Source: Selaginella tamariscina
Lineage: Eukaryota; Streptophyta; Lycopodiopsida; Selaginellales; Selaginellaceae
Direction of reading: 5' to 3'
Assembly: GCA_003024785.1 (NCBI GenBank)
Contig: PUQB01000583.1
Span: 93,386 to 157,385, forward strand
DNA length: 64,000 nucleotides
A model generated the notes under the pieces. That model did no database searches. It had not been told where the DNA came from and was given only the letters and a program-made list of their open reading frames with translations. This document shows, piece by piece, positions 37,501 to 49,661 of the stretch. Numbering within the stretch: the stretch's first letter is position 1; every line of letters begins with the position of its first letter. The position numbers and the translations under genes are program-made.

Positions 37501-38309
37501 TTTGTATTCTATTTGTCCTACGCCGTTTCTCATTCATGCTGATCATGAGGTTGCCTTCTGTAGGAGTTGTAGGCCGACCAATAGAGTTGCTTTGCTTCCT
37601 CTTCCCACAAGTTGAAGGGTTTCCTGATGGAGTCTTCAACCACTTTCTTTGTTGAACAGATTCAGTTCTCATTTTGCTCGTATTTGGCTGGGAAAAACAA
37701 TCCAAATGCTGGTTGCTTGACAAATCTGCAACTTGTTGCATGATACCCTTTGCTAGTCCTAATGAACACCCCAAGCTCCTCCAATCCATCTCAGTCATTT
37801 GAAACAAGGATGAGCCATATATGCCATTTTCCTCACACACCTTCTGAATGAGGGCTGAATCCCTGGTAAACCTAGATTGAAGCCATTCGATTACATCCGC
37901 AGTCTCCCATTCCTTTGCTAGCTCCACTGTACCCATGGCTCGACGCTTGGGCCTCTCAAACTCAGTGGACTCTGAATCACCGCGGCCCTCCAAGATCTAC
38001 AACAAATAAAAGATGAAAACCTAATAAATGATCAAATGGCCAGAAACAGACCTGCTCATATGAGAGAAGATGTGTCCTCAAGCATAGAAAACTGGACTTG
38101 CAGCCACTATGGCATTTCCCTAAATTATGAACTACGCCTATGGAAAAGCATTGTTGTGCCCTAGACCTTGCATAGTTATTGCGGCAGTGCAATGGACTTG
38201 GCACGTGTGATGAGGCCTCTTTGGCTATAAACCCTAAGGGTAGGAATTGTTTACATCGACGACTTATGAATTTAAGAGATTGTGTAGATTCCTTCCCGCT
38301 TGTATGCAT
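34544..38309 (-). CDS. SAM-domain accessory protein of the transposon, many small exons
   Basis: Exon 1 38309-38052 (Cys-rich; ATG at 38309), exon 2 37996-36701, exon 3 36647-36576, then about ten more small exons ending at 34544; introns are near 50 bases with GT-AG ends. Exon 2 holds a SAM domain (about WETADVIEWLQSRF to GLAKGIMQQVADL), a protein-protein interaction fold, then a conserved middle (KWALKNSGYIDQWNSRV, ECPEKFINKMVVNVL). Exons 3-10 encode disordered Q/N-rich segments, two clearly duplicates of each other (LLDKQNKGAH...NMSQAPQ and HHKQDKERHV...QMSHADQ). Near 35190-35520 comes a domain with VVAVGTIDNCDPNSTVHH and LLGTNDVRVAILSVDP, recalling DUF8039-like accessory domains of plant En/Spm genes. 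The C-terminus is IPEKAWKKEKWEIRDLMFAV. Probably a TNPA-like DNA-binding factor; that it binds the palindromes is inference. Confidence 0.65.
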
Positions 38310-38888
38310 TTTCTTTTGAACCCTAACCCTACATCCCACTCAAGCTTTATGTCATAAATGCAATGCCATGCTGGCAATCCCTTTTCTTAATCAAGTGACA
38401 CATGGTAAGATCGAACTCATTGTCAAGGCAACTCGGAAGCATTTATAGAATGGATGATTTAAAAAAAAAATTCAACTTAATAAGTTTTTTAAGAGTCCAA
38501 GAGAACAAGCAAATATTCAACATCATCTTAATAACTAGTCCTTTAAAACTTTATGTATAGTTTAAAGTTCAGAAAAATTGAGGCAAGAACTGCAAGCTTG
38601 TTGTAAACTTGATGAAACTTTGGCCTTATCCCAAAAGTTGTGTATATAGAGATAAGCAATTATCTAAATGTTTTGATTAGTGTAGTCTCACCTTAGGCCC
38701 AAAGAAAGATGACATAGTGTATATCCTGTTAGTTTGTGTTGTGGACCTCATATTCTGAATACATCTTACATAAAGGCTTTTTTCATGTTCGAAGGTAAGC
38801 GATATTGACATACATGCATAGAGAGATCTGTACGTACATATATATAATGCATGCAACTATTTAATATGATTTTCTAGTCAAGTTCATA

Positions 38889-38974
<86 letters not shown>

Positions 38975-40012
38975 TCTGTGTGTGTGTAAGTGTGCATGTA
39001 CAAACATGGATGGACTCTCTCTCTCCACATATGAACATGTATGCAAGTTTCATTGTGCTATTGGAAAGTCAATAAAAATTGTGAAAGTTTATAACGTGTT
39101 TAAGAAATATCATATCCTGACAAGAAGTCTCGAAGGTAACTATTGCATAGTCTATGCTGTAATCAATTTCAAATTTAGGAATACATAAAAATATATGAAG
39201 AAGCTAAGGGACAATTAACAAAAAATTTAAACATTAGGGATTGTTTTAAGTTTAAGAGAATAAGATTCCTCAACAAACTTGTAAACATTCAATATCATCT
39301 TTATAATTGGTCTTTCAAAGCTTTCTGCATAGTTTAAAGTTCACAAAGTTTATATAATTGAGGCAAAAAGTGCAAGCTCATTGTAGACTTGATGAAACTT
39401 TGGCCTTAATCCCAAAAGTTGTGTATATTGAGATAAACATTTATTTAAATATTGTGATGTTGGCGCTACCTACACAAAATCACCACGCAATAAGTCTTAA
39501 TGAAATCAATGGTCAAATATAGTAAACTCAACATTGACTGCACACATTCACTAGTACTGAGTTGACTTGATTGTAGATTATTTTATTTTATTTTCCAATG
39601 GGTTGTGCTTGATTTGGGGCAATGTTGCTACAACTAATACCAAAATAACTTGATTGTTAGGAGGCATATATTATAGAATTGTCATTTCCAAACATTTTAA
39701 AGCTAATACCAACTGACCAAAATCCAGCATCTATTCGTCACCATTGCGGCATGTGCATCAAGCAAGAGTAACAAATAACTCACACTTTGTGTTCTCAAGC
39801 TCTTGGGTTCTTTGTTAGGTACATTAAATTACCTCAAATTTATATTCAACAAGTTACCCTATTGTTTGCCGCATTCAAAGCAGAGACTCTTGCCAAGTCA
39901 TAGAAGGGTGTGGCCTCAGAGAAAAACCACTCTACAAATAGATCCTGGTATGCATATGCTCATATAGATAGTATCAATATATTAAAGGCTTCTATTGATT
40001 TTACAGGTTGAG
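38310..40012. promoter_or_regulatory. Divergent intergenic region of the transposon with a direct duplication and a TA/CA tract
   Basis: Separates the two divergent transposon genes. About 38510-38680 and 39270-39455 are direct duplicates (ACTTTGGCCTTATCCCAAAAG against ACTTTGGCCTTAATCCCAAAAG; AGTTTAAAGTTCA; TTGTGTATAT-GAGATAA). A (TA)n(CA)n(TA)n tract lies at 38890-38975 between them. No other coding potential was seen; it probably contains both promoters. Confidence 0.55.
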
Positions 40013-43000
40013 ATGGTCTCTCAAGAGGCTTTGGTAACATGCTATTGTGATAAATGTGGTGCCCAAGGACAATCTATATCTCGACAATTGAAGAGATACC
40101 ACAACAAAGCTCGTAGACTCATTGTGAAGCACCATCAACAAAAAGTTGTCAATTCTCAAACTGTGCGTTGTGAATGTGACAATTGTAAGCTGATCAACAA
40201 TGAAGGTCAATTATATACTCGAGCTGGATATCGAAAACATGTCAAGCTTTTGATTTCACGTTTCTCAACAGCTAATTTTAATACTACTAGTAAAGGTACG
40301 TTCAAAAAAATTTCTTAAGAGCAAAACTCATTTTGATTTCAAAGCTTGCAGTTGAGGATTCACATGTTGAGAGCCATGTAGAACTCATGGATGCTACAAA
40401 TGAACCTAACTATGAAGTTGAGGATGCTCCAACGGCATGTGTGGATAACAATGAAGAGAGCATGCTTATGCGAGTACCTTCTTGTCGAAAGACTGAGTTA
40501 AATATAGAAGATCAAATTTGGAGAAAGACTCTCAACATTTTGGAATGCTGGATGAGCACCACGTTAGTCAGGCACTCATAGATAGGTTGCTGAAGAAAAC
40601 TCTTCAACATAATGATGAGGATGGCCCTGGACTAGCACAACTAATTGCAGTCGGCAGCGTCAATGGATGGACAAATTAGTGGGGTGAACATGCCAAAGAC
40701 AATAGTCAGACTACAGTTTTTATTCAAGGCCATGGGGATCCCTAGCATGGAACGACATGCAGTGTGCCTACATGAAGATGGCAACCCTCCATTCCGATTT
40801 CAACAAGTTGTAGAAGGTGTCCCTTTGACAAAAGATGAAATGGTTGAGCGGTGTCTACATTGTCAAAAATCCCGAAAGGAGGCTTTTCAATATATCTATG
40901 TGCCTTTGAAGGAGCGTCTACAATTGCGGTGCAAGTCGGCCACAGTAAATTGGAGTGACATGACTCCACATCGAATAGCAAATGAAGAAGCAAATAATGT
41001 TGATATTATCAAAGAGATTTGGCATAGTAGAAAGTGGGAGGAGTTGAAGGATTTTTTTGATCCAAGAAAGCAATGGGAGTTGCCTACAAGATGTACACAT
41101 TGTGGAGAGTGGATTTCAGCTTGGCCAAACAAAGATATTGTTTTCAACCAGCAGTATTGGAATGAAGATTGCCAAGTGTATGAAATACAGTGCCCATGGT
41201 GTACAAATCATACCAGCTATAGGCAAAGACTTGAGCAGGGGGAGCCTCGAAATATAGTGCTTATGCTTCATGCAGATGGTTTTAACTCATTCACAACAAA
41301 GTTGAATAGCATATACGCAATAAATGTGGTGGTGCTCAATGGAGGTTCCAAATGCCTAAAGGAAGTGGATGACCTTGTCATGCCGGTTCTATATATTCGT
41401 AAGGATGCTCTACAGAAAGGTACTGATGCTCTCGACATTTTTTTGGAACACATAATTTTAGAATTGGAGAGTTTATTTTATGAGGGTTATCCTGTTGAAT
41501 ACGCATTGGACATAAAAGGCATGCAACAACAATTTCAACAACGAGCCATTCTTTTTGCTGTCACGGCAGACTTGGTTGCTGCATGTGAGCTACTAAAAAT
41601 GTCCTTTGGTAAATATTTATTTATTTAATAATTTACTTTTTATAAGCTAATTTTCTGTTATCTCCAGGTGGTAGAGTACCTTGTCGTAGATGTCTTGTTG
41701 TTAATGACAACAAGAATCTAACTTTCACCAACGTGTGGGAAAAGAGCAGGTTTTCCGATGGCATGCGAACAATGTCACATGTCAACGAAGGCTTGCAATG
41801 TCTTAATCAATCAAATATTCAAGGTGCACATAGTATGGGTGTGAGGGGCAGAAGCTTGCTAGTGCGGCTTTGCAGGCAACAAGGTTTCGACATGCTCCAT
41901 CATACAACATTTGATTTATTGCACACTTTGGCATTGAAAGTTTTCAAGGAGACCAATGAGAAGATGTTTAGTTTGGTGAAGAATAGTGCTGCCAAAGAAA
42001 TTGTGAAGGAAAGGTTACAAGTAGTACTAAACTCAAGAACTTCTACAATGAAGGTTGGCAGGCCACCTGAGAATCCATTCAAGCGCATTGCATATTGGAA
42101 GGCCCAGGAGCACCAACACTTCTTGCAATGGTACTCCAATTATGTTTTCGCTGACTTGCTTCATTCCACAGATTTTGAGATAGCTCAAATAGCGACTGAA
42201 CTAGCAAAGCTTGTTTACGATCACACAAGAATCCATGGCTGGAACAAGGAGTCTATTGCAGCACTAGAGGCATTATCTGAGGCTTGGAATGTGCGTTGGG
42301 TGAGTAGATACAATGAGAATGCTTCAGTTCTTGCTCATGTGATTGGGAGCAAACATCATTGTGAAGACATTTTGGAGTTAGGCCCACCAGACAGGTTGTG
42401 GACGTACAAGTTTGAAAGAATGTTCGGTGACATAAACAACATAAAGACCAACAATAAACAACTTGAAATCACTTTCAGCAAAACACATAATAGGTACTAA
42501 ATTATTTGTTCTAAATATCTTCTAATTTTTTTCTCTAGGTTGTTCTTTGAAAGAATGCAAGCACTTGTCATTACTGATAGAGATGGATTAAATCCTGATG
42601 AGCGGTGGGATGAACTCCTTGCAAAGAGCATATGTGGAGCCACAAACAATGACCCCAATACATGTTACTTCCATGTGACATCTCAGGCAAAAGCAATGGC
42701 CATCTATGCTGGGGCAGAAAACTCAGATTGGGCAGACTTGCTTCAAAGGAAAGGTATTCTCATAGGCAAGCCAAAGAGGAGGAGAATGACAAAAACTGAG
42801 GCAAAAGGTTTGATGTTGTTTTATGACAAATCAGAGCAGGAAGTACTTGTTGAGCCTAACGTCATCCAGTTTAGTAGTCTAATGGTTGGAGGATTTATTT
42901 TCACAAGGAAGAATGGCCATTGTGTTGTTGACAACCCAAAGCAAGTATGTGGAGAGTTGCCTTGGATTGCAAAATTTTGCTACTGTTTTGTATACTGCAA

Positions 43001-43550
43001 AGAAGATGGTGAGCAAGACGTCTTTTTTGTTGCTGATTATTATAGGTACGAAATCACAGGAGGGTATCCAGAGATTGATCCAGCTAGTGGCAATTACTTG
43101 CTAGCAACCAGTATGGAGAAATTCGACCACAACAACATTCAGCCTGTAAGTCGGATGTTACGTGAGATTTGCATTTTGCCATTTCGAGATGAGAAAAGGA
43201 AAAACGTCAAAATTGCTTGGGAGATAAAAACCACAGGAATTCCAAGAAGGTTGCTTGTAGCTGGCATGCCTGGTAATGCACCGGTTTGGCCGCTCCTTGA
43301 TGACGTTGTACAGTTGCGAGGACCAAAGACAGCAACTAAACCAATTTATGCACTTGTGACAGAGGTAGACTTTTCTGACCAAAAGATTAGAATTAATTGG
43401 TTGCAGCAGGTTCAAGAAACAGAGACAATAACAATTTGGATTGTAGATCGGCCTGAGAAAATCCAGAAACGATGGCATATGATAGTGTCAGTAGTGCATG
43501 TCGAAACATATAGCCAGGATAAGGTTAAATATTATGTAATTCGAAAATGA
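40013..43550 (+). CDS. Tnp2-like (CACTA/Plavaka group) transposase
   Basis: Exons: 40013-40295, 40352 to about 41608, 41668-42493, 42539-43550; the introns are 56, 59 and 45 bases with GT-AG ends. The N-terminus has Cys pairs (CYCDKCGAQG, CECDNC). The core has zinc-binding-like CTHCGEWI...CPWCTNHT, the Tnp2 'DG' strand IVLMLHADGFNSF, a CRRC motif, DLLHTLALKVFKE, and PPDRLWTYKFERMFGDIN, equivalent to the conserved 'FER' region of Tnp2 proteins. The C-terminal third (FFVADYYRYEITGGYP) resembles the BAH-like tail of such transposases. Two small frame breaks (about 40540 and 40645) lie between the second exon start and the core and may be unseen introns or decay. From 40645 on it is open. Flanked by the palindrome arrays and divergent from the SAM gene. 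Confidence 0.7.
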
Positions 43551-43924
43551 ATAATATTTTGTTGAACATCTTATAATCCAAAATGAAATATATTCTATAT
43601 TATAATATAATAAAATATTATTTACCATCCATAAAACAAAAGTTACTTATTTATAGTTTAGCTATAGAGTATGACTTACTATTGAATTACGTACACCATG
43701 GTGAAATAGAAATATAATTTAAATGGGAAAATAAATAAAATGTTTTATTATTATATTTTAATGAACATTAAGATAATTTATACATGTTATAAACCTTAAA
43801 ACCAACCCTTGTTCCTAGACCCCTAGTATTTACAATAGTATTTTAGTTAAGAAAATTATACCCTAGTATTTAAAAATTAAGCATAGTATTTTTATCTTGT
43901 TTTTTTTGCATTTTGCGGTGAACA

Positions 43925-43960
<36 letters not shown>

Positions 43961-44066
43961 CCTATATACATATAATATACATATATATATTATGTGTACC
44001 AGTATCTGTAATAATTCTATTTATTTATCTATTTCTCGCACACACGCACACTCCTATACACACAAC

Positions 44067-44131
<65 letters not shown>

Positions 44132-44330
44132 ATTTTATTGATTTGTTTTGTTTATCTGTATGATTTATTTGTTTCACACACGCATACACACGATATATAA
44201 TTTGTGTATCGGTATAATTTGTGTATAATTTGTGTATCAGTATAATTTTATCTGATTTGTCTATCTTTGGCACCACACGCACTCTTCTACACACATATAC
44301 ATATATATAAATATATATGTGCATAGCGGC
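43925..44330. repeat. CA and TA microsatellites beside the right palindrome array
   Basis: (CA)n at 43927-43954 and 44067-44094, (TA)n at 44095-44130, and several GTGTAT-rich stretches. Open frames here are repeat translations. 43560-43920 is AT-rich with no gene. Confidence 0.85.
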
Positions 44331-45190
44331 AGAATTAATCCGCCGCCCTTCAGGCATGCTATTCCGTTAGCCTCATGAGCGGCGGATTAATCCCACCGCG
44401 TACGCATGCCCTACGTGGAATTGGGCGGGATTTATCCCGCCACCGAAGGCCTGCCTGAAGGGCCTAGGCGGCGGGATTAATCCCGCTCGATTCCGCGCAG
44501 GGCATTGGCGTCCGGCGGGATTAATCCCGTTGCCCTGCGCGGAATTGGGCGGGATTAATCCCGCCCGATTCCGCGCAGGGCATTGGCGTCTAACGGGATT
44601 AATCCCGCCGCCTAGGCCCGAGTGAAGGGCCTGGGCGGCGGGATTAATCCCGCTGCCCTGCACAAAATCGGGCGGGATTAATCCGCCGCCAAAGGCTTGC
44701 CTGAAGGGCCTAGGCGGCGATTAATCCCGCCGATTTTGCGCAGGGAAATTGGCGTCCGGTGGGATTAATCCCGCCGCATAGGGACCGAGTGAAGGCCCTG
44801 GGTGGCGGGATTAATTCCGCGAGCCTTCAATGCCTATTGGAGGAATGAATCCCGCACCCTTCCCTTTTATCTTCATTGGTGAGTCGGACCAATCCCAAAT
44901 GTTTCTATTTGAGACATAGAAGGTTTACAACATACCAATGGAGAGAACTGGAAAGGGTGACGAAATTCATTTAACCATCCCTTACATGGTGGGCGAGATT
45001 AATCCCACCTCCTTTCTGGAGTCACTGAAGGGGTGTGCCAAATAAATCCTGCCAATTCTCTCTGAGACCGAGAAGGGTGGCAAGATTAATTCCGCACTCC
45101 CATTCAAGGCCTCTAGAAAGGTGGCGAGATTAATCCCGCCCACTCTTTCAGGAGGCATTGAAGGGGTGGCGAGATTAATCCCGCCGCACC
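44331..45190. repeat. Right palindrome array
   Basis: About 17 copies of the same palindrome as the left array, at about 44331, 44382, 44427, 44473, 44517, 44551, 44595, 44639, 44674, 44717, 44760, 44807 and, after a weaker stretch (44840-44990), 44996, 45043, 45083, 45126 and 45171. Spacers differ from the left array: CGATTCCGCGCAGGGCATTG and GCCTGAAGGGCCTAGGCGG alternate between units, so palindromes and spacers form a higher-order repeat. 45191-45386 shows nothing. Confidence 0.9.
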
Positions 45191-45391
45191 TTCCATATGA
45201 ATATATATGTGTATTAGTATAATATAAGTTGCATATCTCATTTTATTTACTTTTATCATTTTATCATAATATTTCGAGTAAAAGCTAGGAAACTATGTAA
45301 AACTGTCCAGAGCTCAACATTTATGGTGGTTTTAAAACGAAATGTTATTTTCTTTTGCACTAGCACAAGGTGAGCTTTAGACAGTTAATTC

Positions 45392-45979
45392 TGTCAAGCC
45401 ACGATCCAGGAACCAGGAAGAAACAGGATTCCAAGGACAGAAGGCTTGACTCAGGAACAGGACCGAGAGCAGGACAGGAACTAGGAATAGGAACAGGACG
45501 GATCTAGGAGCAAGACAGGATCAGGATAGGATCCGGAGCAAGACAGGAAGCACAGGATAGGATCCGGCAAGACAGGAACAGGACAGGATCCAGGAACAGG
45601 ACAGGAAAAGGAGCGAGACAGGAACAGGACAGGAAAAAACAGAACAAGACAAGACAAGATTGATCGTAGTAAGACTGGTGTTGATAGTAACTGATTGTAC
45701 AACAATTAGGTCGGAGCTTTTATGCTCACAACTCCAAGAGCTAATCTAGGCATGATGCAAAAGTGGTTGCATGCATGCAGAGGCTAAGAAGTCCACATGT
45801 CCCTTATCCTCTAGGCATATCCTGTGGAATATCCTGCAACCGAATATGTGTCCGGAATCCTGGTAGGAATATCCTGTAGGAAATCCTGCAACCCATATCC
45901 TGTATCCGGAATCCTGTAGGAAAGTCCTGCAACCCATGTCCTGTATCCGGAATCCTGTATTCTGTATCGGGTCGTGACA
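45392..45979 (-). repeat. 3' LTR of the chromovirus
   Basis: 588 bases, TGTCA...TGACA ends. Contains the purine-rich ACAGGACAGGA tract and the CCTGTATCCGGAATCCTG tract also found in the other LTR. It is about 48 bases shorter than the 5' LTR, mostly from differences in the simple tracts. Confidence 0.93.
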
Positions 45980-45995
45980 GCACCTCCTCCCTAAA
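45980..45995 (-). other. Polypurine tract of the chromovirus
   Basis: On minus, TTAGGGAGGAGGTGC directly abuts the 3' LTR. This is the expected position and composition for the plus-strand DNA primer. Confidence 0.75.
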
Positions 45996-47610
45996 GACGA
46001 GTTCCACGAGTCTTGGGACCTGGTTTAGCAGGATAATGCCGATGGAAGGCAGCAACCTTGGAAGAAGCATGGAGTAAGTTGGATGCAGGTTCCCAAGTGC
46101 GATCAGTAGGCAAATACCCTTTCCAATCCACCAAGTATTGGAGTTGGTGACGATGAAGACGAGAGTCAAGGATGGCTGCAACTTCGTACTCAGGTTCAGT
46201 GTCAATGACCACAGGAGGGGGAGGAGAAGAAACACGACCGGGAAGAGAAGAAGGATGATACGGCTCCAACAAAGAGGTGTGAAACACAGGATGAAGTTTC
46301 ACCGTGGATGGTAACTCGAGTCGGAAAGCTACAGGATTTACCTCCGCCACGATCCTATAAGGGCCCAATCGTTGAAAATCCAACTTAGAAGAAGGCCTGT
46401 TGGTGCGAATGTGTCGACGAAGAAGCCACACGAGATCACCAATCTTGTATGCAGGTGCCGGCTGACGGTGAGCATCAGCATGATGCTTGTATCGTTCCTG
46501 TGCCTGTTGAAGATGAACCTGGAGATCATCCTGTACCTGCCGAAGATGCTGAAGACGATCCTGTACTGCAGGAGCGGAAGAAGGAGAAGCGGGAGGAGCA
46601 AAGTCAAAACGTGGATGGTGGCCTGTAAGAGCAAAGAAAGGTGTCTGTCCTGTAGATGCGTGATGGAGTTGTTGTAGGCAAACTCCGCCATTGGAAGGAG
46701 GTCCAACCAGTTGTCCTGCTGGTAACTGATGAAGCAACGAAGATACTGTTCTAAGGTCTGAATTGTGCGTTCGGACTGCCCATCGGTTTGTGGGTGATAT
46801 CCTGAAGAAAGATCCGCTTTACCTGTAGACTCCGAAGAAGCTCTCGCCAAAACTTGGACATGAATTGTGGACCTCGATCGGAAACAATGCTCTCAGGAAG
46901 ACCATGATGTCGGAACACCTCGCGGATCACCAACTCGGCAGTTGTCTGACCTGTAGCTGTCTTGTTGCAGGGTAGGAAATGAGCCTGCTTGGTGAAACGG
47001 TCAACCACACAAGAACTGCATCAAATCCACGAGAAGGAGGAAGATCTGTGAGGAAATCCATAGAAATGGATCTCCAAGGAGCAGACGGAACAGGAAGAGG
47101 ACGAAGAAGACCAGAGGGTGCATGATGAGGCATCTTCGACCTGCTACAAGTGTCACAACTCCGTACAAACCTCTCCACAAAACCTCGCAACCCAGGCCAC
47201 CAATAGTTGCGAGTCACCAACTCCACTGTCTTGGCCACACCAAAATGTCCTGTAGCCGGGGTATCATGACAATCCTGTACCACACGAGTCCTGGAAATAC
47301 CAACAGGAACGTACAGGAGACCTTCCCGGTACAGGAGTCCATCCTGTATGGTGAACAGGTTGTAGTCTGGACGGGAACTGGAGGAAGAGGAACTTGCAAC
47401 GTCAGGATGAATGTGTGAGAACACATTCTTTGCCAAGTCGTCTGTAGCCAACTGCGAACGGACGTCCTGTAGGAGTGTTGAATTTGCTGGAGCCTGATGA
47501 ACCTGCAGTGCCGCAAGCCGGAAACGATCAGGACCCAACAACACTTGCCTTTGACAGTCAAATGCAGGATCGCCCGGGCTTGGTGCAAGGTAAGAGCGCC
47601 TAGACAATGC
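45991..47610 (-). pseudogene. Integrase and chromodomain of the chromovirus (frameshifted)
   Basis: N-terminal zinc region at 47150-47270 (GHFGVAKTVELVTRNYWW ... CDTCSRSK: HHCC); catalytic Asp regions SISMDFLTDLPPSRGFDAV and [11 protein letters not shown]; then, after frame changes near 47000 and 46850, the Glu region [15 protein letters not shown]. The C-terminus (45991-46737) has the chromovirus GPYRI/HPVFHTSLLEPY segment and a chromodomain (YEVAAILDSR ... YLVDWKGYLPTDRTWEP), which in related elements targets integration to chromatin. At least two frameshifts (about 47005 and 46800) break this copy. Confidence 0.88.
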
Positions 47611-49616
47611 GTCCGCCTTGCCATTCCGAAAGCCGGGCCTGTAGACGATGACGAAGTCAAAACGTGATAGGAACTCTGCCCACCTAGCCTGTCGCCGACT
47701 GAGGACCGAGCCGTTTGAAAGTACTCCAGGTTCTTGTGATCCGTAAGAACTTGTACAGGATGTGCAGCACCTTCCAGGAAATGCCGCCACTCCTCAAACG
47801 AATCCACAATGGCCTTGAGTTCCTTGTCATGAATCTCGTAGTTGATCTCCGCCGACAGGAACTTACGAGAGTGAAAAGCTACAGGATGAAGCAACTTGTC
47901 CTCTCCAACTTGCGATAGGACGGATCCTACTGCAAAATCCGAGGCATCTGCTTCAATGAAGAAAGGATGAGAAGGGTCAGGATGTGCTAAAATCGGAGCT
48001 GTCGTGAAAACGTCCTTGAGTGTTGTGAACGCGTGTTCCGCCTTGTCGGACCAAGAGAAAAGTCCTGTGCGCTTGGTGAGTTCTGTGAGTGGAAGTACAC
48101 GCTTGGAGAAGTCCTGTATGAACCGCCTGTAGAAGTTTGCAAAGCCAAGGAAACATTGTACATCTCGTACCGACTTGGGCCTCTCCCACTCCACGATGGT
48201 CTTCACCTTGTGCATGTCCATGGAAACGCCAGCAGGAGAGACGATGTAGCCCAAGAACTCCACCGAATCCCTATCGAAAAAACACTTCTCCAACTTCGCG
48301 TACAGGCCATGCTCGCGAAGCCGCTCTAAAACTAGTCGTACATGCTTGTCATGTGCCGCCTGGTCCTTGGAGAAAATCAAGATGTCGTCGAGGTAGATCA
48401 CCACAAACTGGTCCAAGAAGTCACGAAAATGTCGTTCACCATGTGTTGGAACACGCTGGGGCATTGGTAAGGCCGAAAGGCATTACCGTGTACTCAAAAT
48501 GTCCATACCTTGTACGAAAGGCAGTCTTCCACTCATCGCCGGGACGAATCCGTACAAGGTTGTAGGCCCTCGTAAGTCGATCTTCGTGAACACCTTTGCT
48601 CCTCGCAGCCGATCGAGAAGTTCCGGGATCAATGGCAACGGGTACCGATTCCGAATGGTGACTTGATTCAAACCCCTGTAGTCCACAACCAAACGTAAAC
48701 TCCCATCCTTCTTCTTGACAAAGAAGATAGGAGCTCCTGCAGGGGACTTTGAGTGACGAATGAAGCCGGATGCCAAGTTGTCCTCGATGTACTGACGAAG
48801 AACCTCCAACTCTGTGGGTGACAATGCATAAATCGGTCCGAATGGTGGAGTCTTTCCTTCCGCAAGATCAATAGGACAGTCGTAGGACCTGTGAACAGGA
48901 AGAACTGCAGCCTTGTGCTTGTCAAAAACGTCCTTAAAGTCGTGGTACTTGGATGGTAGGGAAGAAGGAGGAGAAGGAGAAGGAGAAGGAGAAAAAACAG
49001 GGAGTCGGATACAGGAAAGGTAGAAGAGGACGTAGGAGTTACTTGAAAGGCAAAAAGGTGGAAGGAGCAGGATCAGTGGCGAGTTCATGCATGGTAGTGG
49101 TAAGAACTCGGAGAGGAGAAGGAGGGAGCTGTGACTGAAAAAGAGGAAGGATCTTGGGGGATGGAACAGAAGCAGGGTAACAGAAAGAAGCAGGATTGGA
49201 AAAAACCTGTGTGGGTGTTGATGAGTGTACAGGATTGGAAGAATCCTGTACAGGAGTCCGTGGTTGCGCAGGAGTGGAAAAGCCTGCGAATGTGCTGACG
49301 AATCAACAGGAGGTGGATCCTGTTGAGGAGGAACCTTCGACACTGATACAGGATTGGAAGAACCCTGTACAGGACACCGCAAACTTACAGGAGTGGAGAG
49401 AGCCTGCGGATGTGCTGAGGAACTGACATGAGGTGAATCCTGTCGAGGAGGAGTCTTCAACACTGGTACAGGAACAGGCACGGTCAATCCTGTAGCTTGT
49501 ACTGCCTCAGATACTAAGGATGTATCCTGCACAGGAAGGTACAGGATTGATCCTAGCTGTTGGAGAGGAAAACGTGAGCGTCCTAGACCTCCAGTCGATC
49601 TGCGGATTTGCAACAA
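47610..49616 (-). pseudogene. Reverse transcriptase and RNase H of the chromovirus (frameshifted), with long linker
   Basis: A Pro/Ser-rich linker (49616 to about 48950) containing a roughly 120-bp imperfect tandem duplication precedes the polymerase. Polymerase motifs: [43 protein letters not shown], then after a frame break near 48560 the active site VVIYLDDILIFS (48370-48404). RNase H follows: FIEADASDFAVGSVLS, INYEIHDKELKAIV, VQVLTDHKNLEYF, then a second frame break near 47720 and RPGFRNGKADALSRR. Both breaks are single-base-type shifts in otherwise well-kept sequence. Confidence 0.88.
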
Positions 49617-49661
49617 CGAACCATGGCATGCCCAAAATGATGGGAGTCGACCGAGTCTTGA

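Larger units (their letters stand above)
33161..45190. mobile_element. About 12-kb CACTA-like DNA transposon with palindrome arrays at both ends
   Basis: Two arrays of the same 18-bp palindrome (33164-34008 and 44331-45187) enclose a SAM-domain accessory gene (minus) and a Tnp2-like transposase (plus). CACTA elements such as En/Spm have subterminal arrays of short motifs bound by their accessory protein, plus a TNPA-like and a TNPD/Tnp2-like product, so the layout fits. Differences: the genes are divergent, and neither a CACTA end nor a target duplication was found. The left boundary GGGGGGATTAATCCCGCCAC and the reverse complement of the right boundary GCGGGATTAATCTCGCCAC are similar. The extent is inference. 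Confidence 0.6.

Noticed and set aside
43897-44163. Open frames made of HTHTHT and IYIYIY
   Set aside because: Pure microsatellite translation, as also at 2791-3415 and 38861-39046.
33161-45190. Classical CACTA ends and 3-bp target duplication
   Set aside because: I looked for CACTA/CACTG termini at both array borders and found none; the element class therefore rests on gene content and array layout only.
45481-45937. Open frames inside the LTRs (Ser/Pro/Cys-rich)
   Set aside because: They come from TCCTG-rich low-complexity tracts and recur out of register in the other LTR.
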